This document shows, one piece after another, positions 18,139 through 25,834 of a stretch of DNA of 53,502 nt. The stretch comes from a bacterium (GTDB taxonomy: Bacteria > Actinomycetota > Acidimicrobiia > Spongiisociales > JAENVV01). Every line of letters starts with the position of its first letter. The first letter of the stretch is position 1. The position numbers were made by a program, and so were the translations under genes. The notes beneath the pieces are model-generated. The model was not told the origin of the DNA. It was given only the letters and a program-made list of their open reading frames with translations, and did no database searches. The stretch is taken from contig JAHEDI010000025.1 in assembly GCA_024641305.1 (NCBI GenBank), forward strand, positions 1 to 53,502, read 5' to 3'.

Positions 18139-18648
18139 TTACATCGTGAACTCGAGAAACGCCCAGACCAGCCAGAGAACCCCGATGGCGAGAACGGCGC
18201 CGGCCTGAATCAGGGCAGCAATGCCAAATCCTTTGAGGGTCCCCTTGGTCGAAGTCCAAGCAACGGCGTGGTCTTTGCTGATCCCAAATTCGGCGAGGTA
18301 CACGCCGGCCGCCCCGCCAATGACAAAACCCACCACCGGAATCGCAAAAAACCCGATGATCGCCCCTGCCAAACCGGCCCAGGCCGCGCGGCGGCTGGCC
18401 CCGGCGGCGTCTGTGGCACGTTTGGGTACGACGATGCCCAGCCCGAGGGCCGTCGCCGTGATGAGGGTGATGGCGACCATAAAGCCAACCGCCAGGGGTG
18501 ACCATCCCGCCAAGAAGCCGAACGCCAACGCCACGAGCCAGGCCAATCCGACCCCGGGGAAGGCCGGGAAGATGGTGCCGACCAGAGCGGCGACCATTCC
18601 AAAAGCGACCAGAACGGCCAAGATGATATTTACTGAGGTTGGCTCCAC
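18139..18648 (-). CDS. DUF456 family membrane protein
   Basis: 169 residues, almost entirely hydrophobic, with about five TM helices. Conserved DUF456 features are the FPAFPGVGLAWLVALAFGF segment and a glycine-rich helix pair VGFVIGGAAGVYLAEF. The function of the family is unknown. It is co-directional with trpB2 (74 bases between them) and divergent from the MBL-fold gene. Confidence 0.8.
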   Translation of the reverse strand: MEPTSVNIILAVLVAFGMVAALVGTIFPAFPGVGLAWLVALAFGFLAGWSPLAVGFMVAITLITATALGLGIVVPKRATDAAGASRRAAWAGLAGAIIGFFAIPVVGFVIGGAAGVYLAEFGISKDHAVAWTSTKGTLKGFGIAALIQAGAVLAIGVLWLVWAFLEFTM

Positions 18649-18716
18649 AAGGGCAGGCTAACGGGGGTTGACGGGACGCCGTCCATGTACGCTTGGGCTG
18701 AAGAAAGGCAGGGGGT

Positions 18717-19397
18717 ATGAACCAGGTCATCGAGGGTGTCTACCAGGTATCCAAGGGCGTGAATGCTTTCATCGTCGACGGTGATGACGGTGTGGTCCTC
18801 GTCGACACCGGGCTACCGAAACGTCACGGGGCGATCGTCGATAGCCTTCGTTCGATTGGTCGCTCGGTGGACGATGTCAGAGCCATCATCCTCACGCATG
18901 GTCACACCGATCACTTCGGGGGAGCCGCCGCTCTGATACGGGCGACGGGCGCACCTCTGGTGGCTTCCGAGATCGATGCCGCTGTGGTCGAAGGCCGCCG
19001 GCCGATGCCTGCTCCGCCGATCTTAGATTTTCCGGTGGTGAGGCTATTGGTGAATCTCCTTCCGAACCCTGAGGTTGTATCGGTTGACCATCGGATAACT
19101 GCGGGCAGCGTTCCCATCGCACCGGACTTCGAGGTCATTGCAACCCCGGGTCATACCGCGGGACATATTGCGCTGCTTCTCAATCGGCAGGGTGGGGTGC
19201 TTTTTGCCGGTGACGCGGCAATGGCGACAAGACGAGGGGGCGTTCAGCGGGGTCTGATGAATCGCAAGTCGGTCATCTTTGACACCAGCTTGCGAGCGAT
19301 GGCCGATCGGGATTTCGCTATCGCATGCTTCGGCCATTCGGACCCGATTACCACGAATGCGTCTGGCGCATTTAGGGCCTTTGTCGCCTCTATTTGA
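18717..19397 (+). CDS. MBL-fold metallo-hydrolase
   Basis: A 226-residue metallo-beta-lactamase-fold hydrolase. The zinc motif HGHTDHFGG, the later ATPGHTAGH and FAGDAAMA, and a final His in CFGHSDPI provide a complete two-metal site. Small stand-alone proteins of this kind hydrolyse thioesters or lactones such as glyoxalase II substrates; the substrate here is unknown. A purine-rich GCAGGGGGT lies just before ATG 18717. udk follows in the same direction. Confidence 0.88.
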   Translation: MNQVIEGVYQVSKGVNAFIVDGDDGVVLVDTGLPKRHGAIVDSLRSIGRSVDDVRAIILTHGHTDHFGGAAALIRATGAPLVASEIDAAVVEGRRPMPAPPILDFPVVRLLVNLLPNPEVVSVDHRITAGSVPIAPDFEVIATPGHTAGHIALLLNRQGGVLFAGDAAMATRRGGVQRGLMNRKSVIFDTSLRAMADRDFAIACFGHSDPITTNASGAFRAFVASI

Positions 19398-19465
19398 GGT
19401 CGAGCCATGATGGATGGGTGATCCAGGCGATCCCTGTGGCAACGTCCGCTGGTAGCGTGGACCAG

Positions 19466-20131
19466 ATGGCGGATGGAGATCAACCTGGGGTGGTCTGGCC
19501 GACCTCGGCGGCCCCTCTCATCATTGGGGTTGCCGGCGGTTCGGGGTCGGGCAAGACCACGATCGCCGAGGCGATTGCGTCGAAAGTTGGACCGGAACGG
19601 GCCGCCCGGATTCAGCATGATGCCTATTACCGGGACCTCAGTGATCTTCCCCTTGCGGAACGCGCGGCGGTTAACTTCGATCACCCGGATTCGCTGGAGA
19701 CCGACCTCCTCATAAAGCACCTCAGACAACTGCGCGACGGCAAGAGCATCGAGTGCCCCATCTATGACTTCGGTGAGCACGTTCGGTTGAAGAAGTCCGA
19801 GACGGTTGAACCTCGATCGGTTTTGATCGTCGAGGGTATCCTGGTCTTGGTCGAGGCAGGCCTTCGGGAACTCATGGATGTTCGGATCTTTGTAGATACC
19901 GATAGCGATCTGAGACTGGCCAGGCGCCTTGAGCGAGACGTGGCCGAACGAGGACGCTCGGTGCGGTCGGTATTGAACCAGTACATGAAGACCGTGAGGC
20001 CCATGCATCTTCAGTTTGTTGAGCCATCCAAGCGATACGCCGATGTCGTCATTCCGGAGGGCTACAACACGAACGCCGTGGGGGTAGTGACGCGGATGAT
20101 AGAGAGTGTGCTCGCAGAGGAGACAACATGA
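19466..20131 (+). CDS. udk: Uridine kinase
   Basis: A P-loop kinase of 221 residues that phosphorylates uridine and cytidine for pyrimidine salvage. Walker A is GGSGSGKTT. The substrate region has YYRDLSDLP, FDHPDSLE and YDFGEHVR, and the lid arginines are in RLARRLERDVAERGRS. The start is ATG 19466; an in-frame TTG at 19394 would overlap the MBL gene and add unrelated residues. Its stop overlaps the proC start (ATGA). Confidence 0.92.
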   Translation: MADGDQPGVVWPTSAAPLIIGVAGGSGSGKTTIAEAIASKVGPERAARIQHDAYYRDLSDLPLAERAAVNFDHPDSLETDLLIKHLRQLRDGKSIECPIYDFGEHVRLKKSETVEPRSVLIVEGILVLVEAGLRELMDVRIFVDTDSDLRLARRLERDVAERGRSVRSVLNQYMKTVRPMHLQFVEPSKRYADVVIPEGYNTNAVGVVTRMIESVLAEETT

Positions 20132-20919
20132 TCGGGGTAGTCGGAGTCGGTGCGATGGGGGCAGCCCTGGTTGAAGGTTTGTTGGCAGCCGGACATTCCC
20201 CGGACACCATTTGCCTCGTCGAGCAGGATCAGACCAAATTGGAATCGTTCGGTGACCGGGGAGTGCACATCTCGACGGAGATGGAGGGGATTCGGGCCGC
20301 CGACTGGGTGATCGTGGCAGTCAAACCTCATGCTGTGGCGGAGGTGCTTCGTTCTATGGCCGTTCAGCTTAAGCCGACGGCGGCAGTGATCTCGATAGCG
20401 GCCGGCATCGATACCCGGTTGATCGAAGCCGAACTCCCTTCGGTTTCGGTAGTCCGGGCAATGCCCAACACGCCGGCCCTGGTTGGTCAGGCGATGATTG
20501 GAGTTGCCCCTGGTCGGTTGGCCACCCCGGAGCAGTTGCGGGAAGCTTGCGATATTCTCGGAGCCGTCGGTCAGGTCGCCGTCATTGGCGAGGCTGACCT
20601 TGACGCATTGACGGCTGTCTCAGGCAGTGGTCCTGCCTACCTTTTCTACCTGGCAGAAGCTCTCGTAGAGGCAGCCCAAGAGCAGGGACTGAGCGCCGAT
20701 CTGGCGGATCAATTGGTACGCCAAACCTTGCGAGGGGCAGGTCTGCTGCTGGCCACGTCGGACGTCGACGCGGCGGAGTTACGTCGCAGAGTTACCTCAA
20801 AAGGCGGAACGACGCAGGCTGCCATTGAGGTATTCGACTCGGGAGGCATGAAAGCAACTATTAGACGGGCGGTCCATGCCGCCACCGAACGATCTCGACA
20901 ATTGAGAGGTGACTCGTGA
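20128..20919 (+). CDS. proC: Pyrroline-5-carboxylate reductase
   Basis: Last step of proline synthesis: NAD(P)H-dependent reduction of pyrroline-5-carboxylate. The 263 residues have the N-terminal Rossmann motif GVGAMGAALVEGL, VVRAMPNTPALVGQ, and the ProC signature region SGSGPAYLFYLAEAL with GGTTQAAIEVF. It overlaps udk by 4 bases and the peroxiredoxin gene by 4 bases, so udk-proC-bcp is one translationally coupled unit of unrelated housekeeping functions. Confidence 0.95.
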   Translation: MIGVVGVGAMGAALVEGLLAAGHSPDTICLVEQDQTKLESFGDRGVHISTEMEGIRAADWVIVAVKPHAVAEVLRSMAVQLKPTAAVISIAAGIDTRLIEAELPSVSVVRAMPNTPALVGQAMIGVAPGRLATPEQLREACDILGAVGQVAVIGEADLDALTAVSGSGPAYLFYLAEALVEAAQEQGLSADLADQLVRQTLRGAGLLLATSDVDAAELRRRVTSKGGTTQAAIEVFDSGGMKATIRRAVHAATERSRQLRGDS

Positions 20920-21380
20920 TACAACTAACCGTCGGTTCGGAGGCGCCCGCCTTCTCTCTCCTTGATCACACCGGCGTGCCCCGCGCCATCGACCAGGGCA
21001 GCAAGACGATACTTTTCTTCTATCCGGCCGCGTTTACTCCCGGGTGCACCGGCGAGGTGTGCGACTTTCGTGATCGTACCGATCGACTGGCGGCAGCCGG
21101 CTATCAACTGTTCGGCATCAGCCCCGACCCGGTGGAAAAGTTGGCGGACTTCGCCGCCGAATACGAACTTCCGTACCCACTGCTGTCCGATGAAGATCAC
21201 GCAGTCGCTGATGCGTATGGGGCCTGGGGCGTGAAGAAGAATTACGGCAAAGAGTACGTTGGGCTGATTCGGTCGACCATCGCGGTTGGCGAGAACGGCA
21301 AGGTGATAGCTGCCTGGTACAACGTCAAGGCCACCGGTCACGCAGAGCGAGTAACTGTGGAGTTGCTCGGCGGGTCCTAG
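20916..21380 (+). CDS. bcp: Peroxiredoxin, Bcp/PrxQ type
   Basis: A 154-residue thiol peroxidase that reduces peroxides. The motif FTPGCTGEVCDF carries peroxidatic Cys44 and, five residues on, Cys49, the resolving cysteine of the atypical 2-Cys PrxQ group. Both codons are ordinary Cys codons, in contrast to selW. The GTG start overlaps the end of proC. Confidence 0.93.
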   Translation: MIQLTVGSEAPAFSLLDHTGVPRAIDQGSKTILFFYPAAFTPGCTGEVCDFRDRTDRLAAAGYQLFGISPDPVEKLADFAAEYELPYPLLSDEDHAVADAYGAWGVKKNYGKEYVGLIRSTIAVGENGKVIAAWYNVKATGHAERVTVELLGGS

Positions 21381-21465
21381 CGACTGGTTCGCCGGCTGAC
21401 CCCAGAACGGGTTTTGTCGACCGCACCGGGCCAGGTGAGTGCTTCTGCGGGGTAATGTCATTCTG

Positions 21466-22686
21466 GTGCGTCGTATCAAACCACTCGTCCTTCTAGTCCT
21501 GCTCGGCACCCTCTGGGCCTTGCCCGCTATGGCTCAGGAGGCGGACGCCATTTCCCGGGCGTTGCTCGATGAGGGCTACTACGTTGAATCCAGTTATTCG
21601 ATCGCCGGGTTGGATACAGCCATGGACACGGCTGGAGCGGATGCGCCATTTCTTGTCGCTCTCGACCAGAACATCAGCGACCCGTCCGCCCTTGCGGACG
21701 AGCTGGTAGCTCGCATCGGGTTCGGGACCGTCATCGTCTTGACCCCTGATTCAATTGGCGGCGCCAGTTTTGATTTTGATGCGAACGAGGTCGACGGACG
21801 ACTGGACCAGGTGGTTGAGGCTCTGGGTGCCGACGACGACCTTGCGGCGGCGGTCGAGGCGTTCGCCGGTGGTCCCGGCGGGATCAGTGGTGGCATGGTT
21901 CTGGTTGGACTCGGCATAGTCGGAGTCGGTGGCCTGGCCGTCGCTTCCGTGAGGCGCAGACGTCGACTCGAGTCGGCGGCTCAGAGTCGGCTGGCCGAAG
22001 CACGAACCGAGCTTTCCCGCCAGGTCGATCTCGTCGCTAACGACATCGTCGATCTCAATTCGCGAGTGGAACTGGCGGAGAACGCCACGGCAACCGAGTT
22101 CTATCGGACCGCCTCGGCGACGTATGCGTTAGTCGAGGAAGCCGTCCCCAAAGCTGGAAGCCTCGACGAATTGGAGAGGCTGTCTGACCAACTTGACGAA
22201 GCAAGATGGGAACTAGATGCTGCCGAAGCGACCCTTAACGGTGATGTCACGCCTGAAAGACCCACCGACCGCGCCATGGCGTGCTTCTTTGATCCCACTC
22301 ATCGGGCCGGGATTGAAGACGTCGAGATCGAGACCGCCGCCGGACGCCAGAAGGTAGGTGTGTGCCGGGACTGTGCGCGGCGCCTCCGCTCAGAAGATCC
22401 ACCCAAACCCGGCTCGATTACGGTGAATGGACAGGCAGTTCCGGCCCCTCAGGCACCCCGGCACTCTGGTGGTGGTGGGTTTGATTGGATGGATATCTTC
22501 TCGGTGGTGGTTGACGGTTCCCGGATTCCCTATTCGGTCGGTGGGGGCCGCAACCGGTTGCCGTCTCGGTCGGGAGGCGGTCTCCTCGGTGGCGTAGCAA
22601 GGACCAGTCGATCTTCGACCAGTCCAAAGGCGACCAGGCGGTCTCCGGGAAAGACGATAAGTCGGGGGCGTAGCCGCCGACGCTGA
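21466..22686 (+). CDS. Membrane protein with TPM-like exported domain, coiled coil and Arg/Ser-rich tail
   Basis: 406 residues. A signal peptide (to about PAMAQ, residue 22) is followed by an exported domain of about 110 residues that resembles TPM-type domains (FLVALDQNISDP, TVIVLTPDSI). A TM helix (MVLVGLGIVGVGGLAVASV, about 145-163) follows, then a cytoplasmic coiled coil (about 170-240). A small Cys module (CFFDPTHRAG, VCRDCARRLR) could bind zinc, and the tail is rich in Gly, Ser and Arg. GTG 21466 is chosen for the signal peptide; GTG 21439 is in frame upstream. pspA follows 40 bases later, and such pairs are known in actinobacteria, suggesting an envelope-stress role. Confidence 0.7.
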   Translation: MRRIKPLVLLVLLGTLWALPAMAQEADAISRALLDEGYYVESSYSIAGLDTAMDTAGADAPFLVALDQNISDPSALADELVARIGFGTVIVLTPDSIGGASFDFDANEVDGRLDQVVEALGADDDLAAAVEAFAGGPGGISGGMVLVGLGIVGVGGLAVASVRRRRRLESAAQSRLAEARTELSRQVDLVANDIVDLNSRVELAENATATEFYRTASATYALVEEAVPKAGSLDELERLSDQLDEARWELDAAEATLNGDVTPERPTDRAMACFFDPTHRAGIEDVEIETAAGRQKVGVCRDCARRLRSEDPPKPGSITVNGQAVPAPQAPRHSGGGGFDWMDIFSVVVDGSRIPYSVGGGRNRLPSRSGGGLLGGVARTSRSSTSPKATRRSPGKTISRGRSRRR

Positions 22687-22726
22687 CAGGTACGATGTAG
22701 GCAAGCCAGCGAAGGACTGTGGAAAA

Positions 22727-23443
22727 ATGTTGAAACGAATTATCGGCTATCTCAAGCAGCTGTTCCGTATGACCGCTGAGGCGGCCATGGATCCTGAGAT
22801 CGAGATTGAGCAAGCGATCACGGAGGCCAAGAAGCAGGATCAGGCGCTGCGAAACCAGGCCGCCAAGATCATCGCCCATCGGACCCAGCTCGAATCAAAA
22901 ATCGAGAAGGCTGCCGACATGGTGGGGGAGTCTCGTGAGATGGCCAAGAAGGCGCTGTTGAAGGCCGAAGAAGCCAAGGTGGCCGGCCAGGACGACGAGG
23001 TTGCCAAATGGACCCAGGCGGCCACCGCTCAGGCGCTCAAATTGCAGGCTGCCGAGAACAACCTCAACGGGTTGAAAGAGCAGTACGAATTTGCGGTAAC
23101 TCAATCCGATGACGCCAAGAAAGCAGTTCAGCAGAACGCCATGCGCCTCCAAGAGCTTGGCGCCAAGCGGTACGAACTGGTTGGCAAGATCCAACAGGCG
23201 AAGATGCAGGAAGCGGTCAACACCGCTGTCGAATCCATTAGTGCTTCGATGGAAATGGAATCCCCAAGCCTCGAACGGGTCGAGGAGAAGATCGAGGGTC
23301 GGCTCTCGCAGGCCAAGGCACGCGCTGAATTACGCGAGGCCACTCCGGAGGGCGCCGAAAGTGAACTTCGAGAAGCCATTTCAATTGCTGGTGCCGATTC
23401 GAAGCTTGAGGAGTTACGCGCCGAATTAGGCATCACCGAGTAA
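22727..23443 (+). CDS. pspA: PspA/IM30 family membrane-remodelling protein
   Basis: A 238-residue protein, mostly alpha-helical coiled coil as expected for the ESCRT-III-like PspA/Vipp1 family. It opens with the amphipathic segment MLKRIIGYLKQLFRMTAE and continues with EIEQAITEAKKQDQALRNQA and a long heptad region with many Gln and Ala. The family coats damaged inner leaflets and limits proton leak. It probably works with the preceding TPM-like membrane protein. A GC-rich hairpin follows at 23453-23509. Confidence 0.9.
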   Translation: MLKRIIGYLKQLFRMTAEAAMDPEIEIEQAITEAKKQDQALRNQAAKIIAHRTQLESKIEKAADMVGESREMAKKALLKAEEAKVAGQDDEVAKWTQAATAQALKLQAAENNLNGLKEQYEFAVTQSDDAKKAVQQNAMRLQELGAKRYELVGKIQQAKMQEAVNTAVESISASMEMESPSLERVEEKIEGRLSQAKARAELREATPEGAESELREAISIAGADSKLEELRAELGITE

Positions 23444-23452
23444 CGATTCCCC

Positions 23453-23509
23453 CGCGCCCGCCCTGCCTCCCGCAAGAGTCGGAATTCGTCTAGCTGTCAG
23501 GGCGGCGCG
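23453..23509 (+). terminator. Terminator-like hairpin after pspA
   Basis: CGCGCCCGCCCTG (23453-23465) pairs with CAGGGCGGCGCG (23498-23509) over 12 bp with one bulged C, around a 32-base loop. It begins ten bases after the pspA stop. There is no T-run and the loop is long, so the role as a terminator is tentative. Confidence 0.4.
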
Positions 23510-23615
23510 GTGCTCGGCATGTCGATCGCCAAGCGTGCCCCATTGCAGGTCCCGGACCCACGCGGCTGTTTAGACTCGGCGTCGCCCTGTTGATCGTCTG
23601 GTCGGGAGTCTGATT

Positions 23616-25769
23616 ATGCCAAGAAAAGCCAACCAGCTGTTACTTGCCGTTGGGTTGGTTTCGTTCGTGGCCACTTTGGCTTTCTGGTGGCTTGGCACGT
23701 TGCCTGGCCATTTTGTTCCAGAGGTGGGTCGGGAGGTATTCGGGAACATTGGCGTCCAGCTCCAGGCGATGTTCTACGTCGGCGTCGCCGGTTTCCTCGG
23801 CATCACGTTCTACTTGTTCTCGTTACGTGCCGAGAACTGGCAGCGGGGTGGGGCTGATCGACGTACCGGGTTGTGGAAGGAGCGCCTCAGGCGCCTCGTT
23901 GGGGGCTTGACGATGAAGACGCTGCTCCGGGATCGGGCGGCCGGGTTGATGCATTCGCTCGTGTACTGGGGCTTCCTGCTCCTGTTTCTTGGAACCGTCA
24001 TCCTTGAGATTGATCACCTACTCCCGATCAGCTGGAAGTTCCTCCATGGCTCCACCTATCAGGTCTACTCGGCGACGCTCGATGCGGCAGCACTCGCGTT
24101 CCTCGGCGGGTTGCTTTGGGCCCTGGTTCGCCGGTATGGTCAACGGCCCTGGCGCCTGCGATCCAAGACGAAGCCAGAAGACGGGCTGATCCTCGGGGTT
24201 CTTGCTCTGATCGGCGTCAGCGGGTTGCTGACCGAAGCCGCCCGGATCACGCTCGTAGGGCGCCCGGACTTTGAGTTGGCTTCGTTTGTCGGATATCCGC
24301 TCTCGTTTGTGATTCCCGAATCTTCCGCCGCCGGACTCCACCAACTGTTCTGGATTCTGCACGCGATTGCGTTCCTTGGCTTCTTGATCGTGCTCCCGAC
24401 CACCAAGCTGCGTCACATGGTGACATCACCGGCCAACATGTTCCTCTCGCCAAAGGACCGCCCGAAAGGGGCGATGCGGCCAATCCCGAATCTCATGGAG
24501 AACGAGATCGAGACGATCGGGGCGGCGATCATCGAGGACTTCACGTGGAAGCAGATCTTCGATACGGATGCGTGCACTATCTGTGGGCGCTGTACGTCCG
24601 TGTGCCCGGCCAACCTGACAGGGAAACCTCTCGACCCCCGCGAGATGGTTCTCAAGGTGGGTGAGGTGGCCGCTTCGACGGCACCGAGACCCATTTCGAC
24701 GCCGGTGACGATGGCAACCGGGATCGGGATTGAAACTGCTTCGGTCTTCGAGCGGATCCATCCCGACGAGTTGTGGTCGTGCACGACGTGCGGAGCTTGC
24801 GATGAGATCTGCCCGGTCAACATCGAAATTCTCGACAAGATCCTCGATATGCGTCGGTATAAGTCACTCATGGAGGCTGACTTCCCCTCCGAGTTGGGCA
24901 AGGCGTACGTCGCGATGGAAAACCAGGGCAACCCCTGGGGCCTTAGCCAGACCAATCGGGCTGACTGGACGAAGGGCCTGGAGTTTTCCGTACCCGTGCT
25001 CGGCGAAGACGGTGTGGATTCGGCTGAATACTTGTTCTTTGTCGGATGCGCAGGTTCCTTTGACGACCGTAACACCGCGGTGTCTCAGGCGACTGCTCGA
25101 TTGCTGCACGAAGCCGGCATTGATTTTGCGATTCTCGGATCCCGGGAAATGTGCAATGGCGATCCCGCTCGTCGCTCGGGAAACGAGTACGTCTACCAGC
25201 AACTGGCGCTTCAGAATATTGAGACGATGGACTCGCATGGGGTTACCAAGATCATCACGCAGTGTCCCCACTGCTTTAATACCCTCGGTAATGAGTATCC
25301 CCAACTCGACGGCAACTACGAGGTAGTCCACCACACACAGATGCTTGCTGAACTTCTCAATGCCAAGCGCCTCCGTACCAGGCCGTCTGGACCAAAGAAG
25401 ACCGTCACGTACCACGACCCGTGTTACCTCGGGCGCCACAACGACGTGTACAAGGCTCCTCGTGAGGTTGTTATGGCGTCCGGGAACATCGAGCTGGTCG
25501 AGATGCCCCGGCACGGCACGAAGGGCCTGTGCTGTGGAGCCGGTGGGGCGCGCTTTTGGATGGAAGAACAGATCGGCAAGAAGATCAACATTGAGCGAGC
25601 AGAGGAAGCACTGGCAACGGGGGCTCAAGAGGTAGCCGTTTCTTGCCCGTACTGCTACGTCATGATCGATGACGGCGTCAAGGAACTAGGCCGTGACGAT
25701 GTGGTGGTGCGGGATGTCTCCATGATGATGATGGACTCGCTTGAGCGATCCGGGGATCCCGAGCCATAG
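23616..25769 (+). CDS. Membrane-bound heterodisulfide-reductase-like Fe-S oxidoreductase (EtfD-like)
   Basis: 717 residues. Six hydrophobic helices in the first 280 residues resemble the NarI-type heme b subunit. Two 4Fe-4S ligand sets follow, CTICGRCTSVCP (about 321) and CTTCGACDEICP (about 389). Two CCG domains carry the HdrB/HdrD-type motifs (CPHCFNTLGNEYP; CCGAGGARFW). This architecture matches the actinobacterial membrane oxidoreductase EtfD, which passes electrons from acyl-CoA dehydrogenases via ETF to the quinone pool. ATG follows GGGAG. No etf genes are adjacent, so the partner is inferred. Confidence 0.85.
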   Translation: MPRKANQLLLAVGLVSFVATLAFWWLGTLPGHFVPEVGREVFGNIGVQLQAMFYVGVAGFLGITFYLFSLRAENWQRGGADRRTGLWKERLRRLVGGLTMKTLLRDRAAGLMHSLVYWGFLLLFLGTVILEIDHLLPISWKFLHGSTYQVYSATLDAAALAFLGGLLWALVRRYGQRPWRLRSKTKPEDGLILGVLALIGVSGLLTEAARITLVGRPDFELASFVGYPLSFVIPESSAAGLHQLFWILHAIAFLGFLIVLPTTKLRHMVTSPANMFLSPKDRPKGAMRPIPNLMENEIETIGAAIIEDFTWKQIFDTDACTICGRCTSVCPANLTGKPLDPREMVLKVGEVAASTAPRPISTPVTMATGIGIETASVFERIHPDELWSCTTCGACDEICPVNIEILDKILDMRRYKSLMEADFPSELGKAYVAMENQGNPWGLSQTNRADWTKGLEFSVPVLGEDGVDSAEYLFFVGCAGSFDDRNTAVSQATARLLHEAGIDFAILGSREMCNGDPARRSGNEYVYQQLALQNIETMDSHGVTKIITQCPHCFNTLGNEYPQLDGNYEVVHHTQMLAELLNAKRLRTRPSGPKKTVTYHDPCYLGRHNDVYKAPREVVMASGNIELVEMPRHGTKGLCCGAGGARFWMEEQIGKKINIERAEEALATGAQEVAVSCPYCYVMIDDGVKELGRDDVVVRDVSMMMMDSLERSGDPEP

Positions 25770-25834
25770 TCAAAGTCCTTGAGGCATCCGCTTCTGGCGC
25801 CGAAATATAGGGCATCCCGTAGATCGACGGATTG

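Noticed and set aside
19394-19465. Longer N-terminus for uridine kinase from TTG 19394
   Set aside because: Overlaps the preceding gene and adds residues unrelated to the family; ATG 19466 sits at the natural start.
20916-21380. Possible selenocysteine peroxiredoxin
   Set aside because: Both active-site positions in PGCTGEVC are normal Cys codons.
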